Assembly: GCA_020466095.1 (NCBI GenBank)
Contig: CM035807.1
Location: forward strand, 99,640,285-99,704,284
Reading direction: 5' to 3'
Source: Chlorops oryzae
Taxonomy: Eukaryota; Arthropoda; Insecta; Diptera; Chloropidae
Length of the DNA stretch: 64,000 nucleotides
Below the pieces are notes generated by a model. That model was not told the DNA's origin. It saw only the letters and a list, made by a program, of their open reading frames with translations, and did no database searches. A program made the position numbers and the translations under genes. Position 1 is the first letter of the stretch. The number at the start of each line of letters is the position of its first letter. This document shows, in pieces, positions 59,154-64,000 of the stretch.

Positions 59154-60402
59154 TAGTAACTTCTTTTGTCGCGTCCGTATACAATCTGACTGCCTTCCAA
59201 TTGATCATATCCGTTTCGCTCACACAGTGTTCTAATTCCTTTACACTTTCGTACGCTTTATGCCTTCATGAAGGGTGAATAAAAATTAAATTATGACCGA
59301 AAAATTGTCTTTTGACTTCAAACTTTAAATAAACTCCTTTCATCGTAGCTTCATCACAATTTTCCCTTTTTTCCGCAGTTGTTCTTTTAAGCCTTTTTTA
59401 TTGAGAGAAAAAGAAAAAGCTTAGATGTAATTTTCTCCACAGTTGCTCCAAATCAATAATGGATTCAATATGAAAATGTAATCTTGAACTGATATCTCAA
59501 ATTATGATCGGCCGGGCCAATTAACATTAAATTATGTATTCGAAATTCGAATATTCATATTAAAATCCCATCCTACTTGCATCAACTTGCACGCCCCAGC
59601 CAACCGATCCATATGGCTACATACATGGCTACATACATACATATCTCTTAGACGTTTTTATTAACTGACTTAATCTGTGGATTAATTTGAAGAATGGGGC
59701 AGGCCAATGCGTCAACGATTGAGGATTTTCACACTGCCGCATCCCTAATTGTGTGGATGTTTAAAGTACACATGTACGTACAGCGTACGTATGCGCAGCG
59801 GGCCCAACAAACGTTCACATATTTATTGTTTTTGCTTTTCTCGAAACCGCTCATAAATCTGAAATTTCCCAATCTTGTCTGTCATCCCGGATCATTCGTG
59901 TTGGAAGATAGCTTGGAGCGAGTGAATGCTCCATGCTTCGTTGGAAGATCAATTGCAGCGCATAACAATGTTTAATAAACAATCATTATGTCATCAAGAA
60001 ATTCCAAATCGCTAATCCCATTGGATGTGTTTTTCCTTGTTTTTTTTTTTTTTTTTTTTTTTTTGTTGGAGGGGGGAACAGTTTGAGGAATGTTTAAAGT
60101 GCTCGAAGTGATTATTTCCAGATCGCAGATCGCAATGCCGAGTACTTAATAACATATGTTTTCATGGGGCACTTCCACGTAAGACAAACAAATCTGAGAT
60201 CAGACGCGGTGTGAAGTTTGATGGATATTCTGGAGTAGAGGTTCTTCTGAGAATTTTTCAATTTCTTCTATTCAAAATATGGATAATTGTGGAATATTTC
60301 ACGTTCCATTATCATGAAGAGAAGACAGAAGAATATCTCTTCAATTCAAATTTCTTCAAATCTCGATCAGATTTCGCTGCAATAAATTGACATGAAATTT
60401 GA
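59154..60402. other. Intergenic stretch, nothing recognised
   Basis: No gene is supported. A T run of about 25 bases is at 60040-60064. ACATACAT words occur at about 59620-59640. Confidence 0.5.
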
Positions 60403-61272
60403 ACAATTAAGGGTGTTATAGTTAAAAAAAAGTACCCAACAGAGACACACTTGTTTAAATAATTTTTAAACCACGCCCAAAAACCAGCACCACTAAGAAA
60501 GAATATTCAACAGGCTTTTAAACCCATTAGGGACCCCATATACCGACATTTGTTAAATTTCTTTATGAAAACCGCCCTTTTGCCACACCCACTTTTCCAA
60601 TTCGTTTGAATTCTAATCGGAGGTTTTAATATACGCTCAAATTCTAAGTTTCATTCAAATATTTCGAAAAAGTCCGATTTTTAGGCAGTTTTGGGATTTT
60701 TATGACAGGCCCTAGTACTAGAGGTACCCTTAATAATGGACTGATCAAGAAAAAGGGAGGATTGTTTATGGCTACAAAGGAAGCATAAGTGCAAAATTTC
60801 TTTAAAGTCCCATTTGAATTTCGGGTGTAGGAGGCAATTTTCGAAAAACCACGCCCACTTTTCCATTTTTTGTAAATCATATTGCTTGCCTTTAAACATG
60901 TTCAAAAATCAAATTTCATCAAATTTCATCAAATTTTCTTGAAAAACATCGGTTTTAGAGCAGTTTTTGTGATTTTCGTAACATACTCTAGTACTGGAGG
61001 TACCCTTAAAAATAGTCCGATCGGGTCCATTCTCCAACATGTTCTTACTCATATCCCCGTGAGCACGCGTACCAAATTTCGTCTAGATATCTCAACTCCT
61101 TCGATAAGAAAACTGTATACAGACAGACGGACATGGCTAAACCGAATCTCCTGGTGACGCTGATCATTATATCATCCATATACATTTTGTATGGTCTATC
61201 TCGACTGGTTCTGGGTGTTACACACAACCACACAAACGCAATATACCCTTGACACAGAGTGGTTCGGGTATA
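60403..61272 (-). mobile_element. DINE/Helitron-like repeat, copy 2 (inverted)
   Basis: On the minus strand it reads TATACCCGAACCACTCTGTG, AGGGTATATTGCGTTTGTGT, GTTACACAACC-like words, GTCCGTCTGTCT, two blocks with GGGTACCTC, GTGGGCGTGGTTTTTCG and the end ATAACACCCTTAATTGT, in the same order as 15071-15934. The terminal GTCAGGC hairpin of copy 1 is lost here and replaced by a run of T and A. The two copies differ by many small changes and indels. Confidence 0.7.
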
Positions 61273-61345
61273 ATGAATATAAAATATTCCCAAGTAATCT
61301 TCTTTTGATTGAAATCATTGAATGGCTTCAAAAAGTCATTACAGT

Positions 61346-61530
61346 CAGTGGGGGATATGTATTTATATCGAATAGGCAACATAGGCAGCTGCCTAGGGCG
61401 GAAAATTTTCAGGGGCGGCAAATTCTGACCGTCAATGCACCAATAACAGAAAAGGCAAAAATTAGGCTCCGGTCTAAGGCGGAAAAATTGCAATTACCTA
61501 CGGGGGAAAATTGTCTTAATCCGTCCCATA
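61346..61530. mobile_element. hAT-type MITE relative, decayed
   Basis: It starts CAGTGGGGGATATG and ends near AATCCGTCCCATA. Inside it shares GGGGCGGCAAATTCTGACCG and TCAATGCACCAATAACA with 63878-64000, and AGGCAGCTGCCTAGGGCGG with 39291-39474 in reverse. The 8-bp target duplication is not recognisable. Confidence 0.65.
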
Positions 61531-63870
61531 TTACAGCAGGAATATTCAAGTTGATATGAGAGCGCAGCCCAACTTTATTGCCATTAGTATAACTATTTGT
61601 GATGGAACCGCTAATGTGGGTTCTCCTGCAGTAATATGCAGTCAAGCATTAAAAAGCTTATGAAGAAAATTTTGAATTGTGCCAGTTTTGTGATTAGTGA
61701 TATGTTGTTATCGTGAGGTGCAAAGCTCCGACTTCTTTTAGGATATTAGTTTGCAAAATAAATTCTAGCTTCCTCCTACGGCAGGACCTTCTCAATGTTA
61801 TCAAATCAGTGTACTTTATTTCAATATCTCAGCTCAACATATTTTTAAACAAATTATTTTTGAAAAAAAAAATCGACTCATGCCCCGAAGTGTGCCGTTC
61901 TCGCCTCACGTGACAACTTCTTGTTTTATGCTTAATTTTGTTCTGAATATTTGTTTTTTTTTTTTTCGTTTCCTTTATTATTTGTGTAAAACGGAAGTTA
62001 CCACCTCGTTACAAAGTTTTGTAACAAAGCACGTCAATAAGAGTTGCAAGTTTCCTCCTTTCCTTTTTTATTTTCGACTCGCAAGTGCTTGCCGGAGGGG
62101 AATGGGAGGTTTTATTTAAAAACTCTGACAAAAATGTTGGAGAAACGTGCAAGTACCTTCTTTTGTTTTTTGTCACGTTCTGTGGTGCTCTCAACCTCTT
62201 ATTGCTCTTGCTTTTGCCGTTGTTGAAGTTATGTCCGCAGTGATTGATAAAAAAAAAAATGTAAAAAAAAACTGTGTATCTGCAAACGCAACAAAAAACG
62301 TGAAGAATGTGAAGAATGTGGTCGAGCAGTTTATTGGAATGGATCGATAGGAGTTCAAGTATTGCTTTGTAAGGAACGAAGTACAAGAGATTTCTTTTTT
62401 TTACGCTCAATTGATATTCAATATTTTCACTTTTTGGAAGTGAAGATTTTTGAAATATTAACACACGAAAGGGAGTTGCAATTTGTATGAAAATGGCAGT
62501 CTAAAAATTAGTAGTCGGAGGGACTGTGGAAGCTCAGGTTTGCATTTCAAAGGCTCGCCATCATCTGTTTAATACTTGATTTAAGGATTCCTTAAAAGAC
62601 ATTTAGGTACGTTTGCTACTATTTTGATTAAAGTTTTCGTTCCGAAAACAAAAAAATTTGTATGAAAATGTTGACATTTTGAGAGGATATCGTGACGGTA
62701 AACATTAACCGGAACAGTAGCAAATGGGCCATACTATGCGAATGATCAGTTGTTGAGTTGTAGGCTGTCTTAGAACACTATCAAATAAAAGAGATAAAGT
62801 CACAAAGGTCCATCGAATCATAGAGAAAATGCACTACCTCAGGCCGGAGGTATTTAATGGTCAAATCATCGACCACTTTTTCCACGTTGAAATGAGTAAG
62901 GCAACTAACCCGAATGAGGCCATGCTAATGGTTTTTGCCACATTGGCGAAAAATGGTTAAACTTAGAGAGAGTTTGGATCTTAATCGCATTTGTTTGACC
63001 TTTTCTTTATTTGAAAATGTGAAAAAAAGTACCAAAATGTTTTTAACACTATTCATTTGAGACATTTTAGAAACTGTCCTTTTTTTTGCCATATTAAGAA
63101 CCCCATGTCTTAATAAGGCCCAATGCTGATTGCTCTTAAAAACGTGCGAAAAAATAAAGAAAAATTTAAAACCTATTAACTGATTTCATTGTAGTTGATG
63201 TTTGAGATCAAAAATTAACATATATAATACTCTTCCCAGCTCTTCTCATATAAAATAAAATTTTTAAAACTCAACGTTGTATATTTTAGTGCAGGTACAA
63301 GGCAATATCGATAATAATTTTGTTAACTTCCTTCCCATTGCAGTAAAAGACCTTCTTTCTCATTGTTTTTAACTGCTTGGTATGTTAAGGTCCCTTTAGG
63401 GCTTCGAAAAAAATTTTTTTAAAGAAACAGTTCCAAGGTGAATATTGTGGGCCTTATTAAGCCCACTCAATATAATTTTGTCGACAACGTTTCATTCGGA
63501 ATACAACAAAGCCAGGGTTTTTTTCCATCCTTTTTAATTTGAATAAAGTCCGAATTTTGGTATGGGAATCAAGAGTTTACAAAATTATTAACATCTCTTA
63601 GAAAAACCATGTTCTTCTTCGCACGCAAAATTAGATCAAGCACTTCTGCCGACTTTGTTGGACGATTACTATTCACCCAGCTAACGTAGATAATCGACGG
63701 AATTTTTTTTGCTCTGTGAAGTAAATATAAACGCTTTAGAACATGCCAAAAATCATTATGCTGGAAGTGCTAGAAATATGTTTTCTGAAAATCTGGCCTT
63801 ATTAAGACCATGGCCTTATTTGGCTGGAGTACCTTATTTTTTCTAATATAAGTAGCCAACTCCACCACCT
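61531..63870. other. AT-rich stretch, nothing recognised
   Basis: No gene is supported. Open frames are short and low-complexity. The word GTGAAGAATGTGAAGAATGT at 62300-62320 is a short tandem copy. Confidence 0.5.
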
Positions 63871-63877
63871 TTGTAAT

Positions 63878-64000
63878 CAGTGGCGGATTTACCGAATAGA
63901 CAATACAGACAGTATAAGGCGGCAAACTTTCAGGGCGGCAAATTCTGACCGTCAATGCATCAATAACACAAAAGGCGAAAATAAGGCTGCTGTCTGAGGC
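63878..64000. mobile_element. hAT-type MITE, cut by the window end
   Basis: It starts CAGTGGCGGATTTACC, the clean version of the family end. It shares GGGCGGCAAATTCTGACCG, CAATAACA and AAGGC words with 61346-61530. The right end and target duplication lie outside the window. Confidence 0.75.

Noticed and set aside
1..64000. CRISPR arrays, rRNA genes, bacterial operons or intact viral genomes
   Set aside because: The window is intron-bearing insect DNA. No regularly spaced identical repeats of CRISPR type, no rRNA-like blocks and no viral coding regions were seen.

Overview
This is eukaryotic, AT-rich nuclear DNA from an insect, most likely a higher fly (Diptera) other than Drosophila melanogaster. 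The evidence is three genes recognisable as full-length homologues of Drosophila genes (bowl, bark/anakonda, Ndae1), consensus fly splice sites and an Inr+DPE promoter, ATGTATGT-type simple repeats, and many small non-autonomous transposons. From memory, and not checked here, all three known genes lie on chromosome arm 2L (Muller element B) in D. melanogaster, but they are not close neighbours there. I cannot name the species from sequence alone.

Layout. Positions 1-10283 hold degenerate repeats, a possible non-coding leader exon of bowl ending at a strong donor at 3578, and a long intron with a 230-bp inverted-repeat MITE (6426-6655). bowl (Odd-skipped family, five C2H2 fingers, C-terminal eh1-like motif) is coded in two exons, 10330-12793. 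From 12.8 to 19.7 kb come small transposon remnants, including a long DINE/Helitron-like repeat (about 15071-15934) and a LINE tail, plus a poorly supported leader exon near 16.8-17.45 kb. bark has a good Inr+DPE promoter at 19761 and eleven coding exons from 20274 to 31325 (about 3139 residues). It carries a 24-nt microexon and a one-base frameshift in the C-type lectin exon. Between 31.3 and 36 kb are an ATCGAT minisatellite, a perfect hairpin MITE and a second MITE.

A third plus-strand gene starts at 36195. It is serine-rich and ends its fourth exon with a motif resembling the FAM53 family. Its second intron holds the most striking object in the window: a TIR element (36521-37708) with a second TIR element (36806-37476) nested inside it. 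Both carry tRNA-like, pol III-type modules. A copy of the outer element lacking the insertion is at 54681-55258. A candidate last exon of this gene (48405-48512) lies tail to tail with Ndae1, which is fully laid out on the minus strand in thirteen coding exons (56832 down to 48927, about 1123 residues). Beyond Ndae1 are a LINE 3' end, another MITE, a disabled otubain pseudogene (58855-59153), an inverted second copy of the DINE-like repeat and two more copies of a hAT-type MITE.

The host genes do not form a pathway. bowl is a patterning transcription factor, bark builds tricellular occluding junctions in epithelia, and Ndae1 is an epithelial and neuronal Na+-coupled HCO3-/Cl- exchanger. What stands out is the mobile-element landscape of the introns and intergenic DNA: short TIR elements with 2-, 3- and 8-bp target duplications, several of them clean enough to date.
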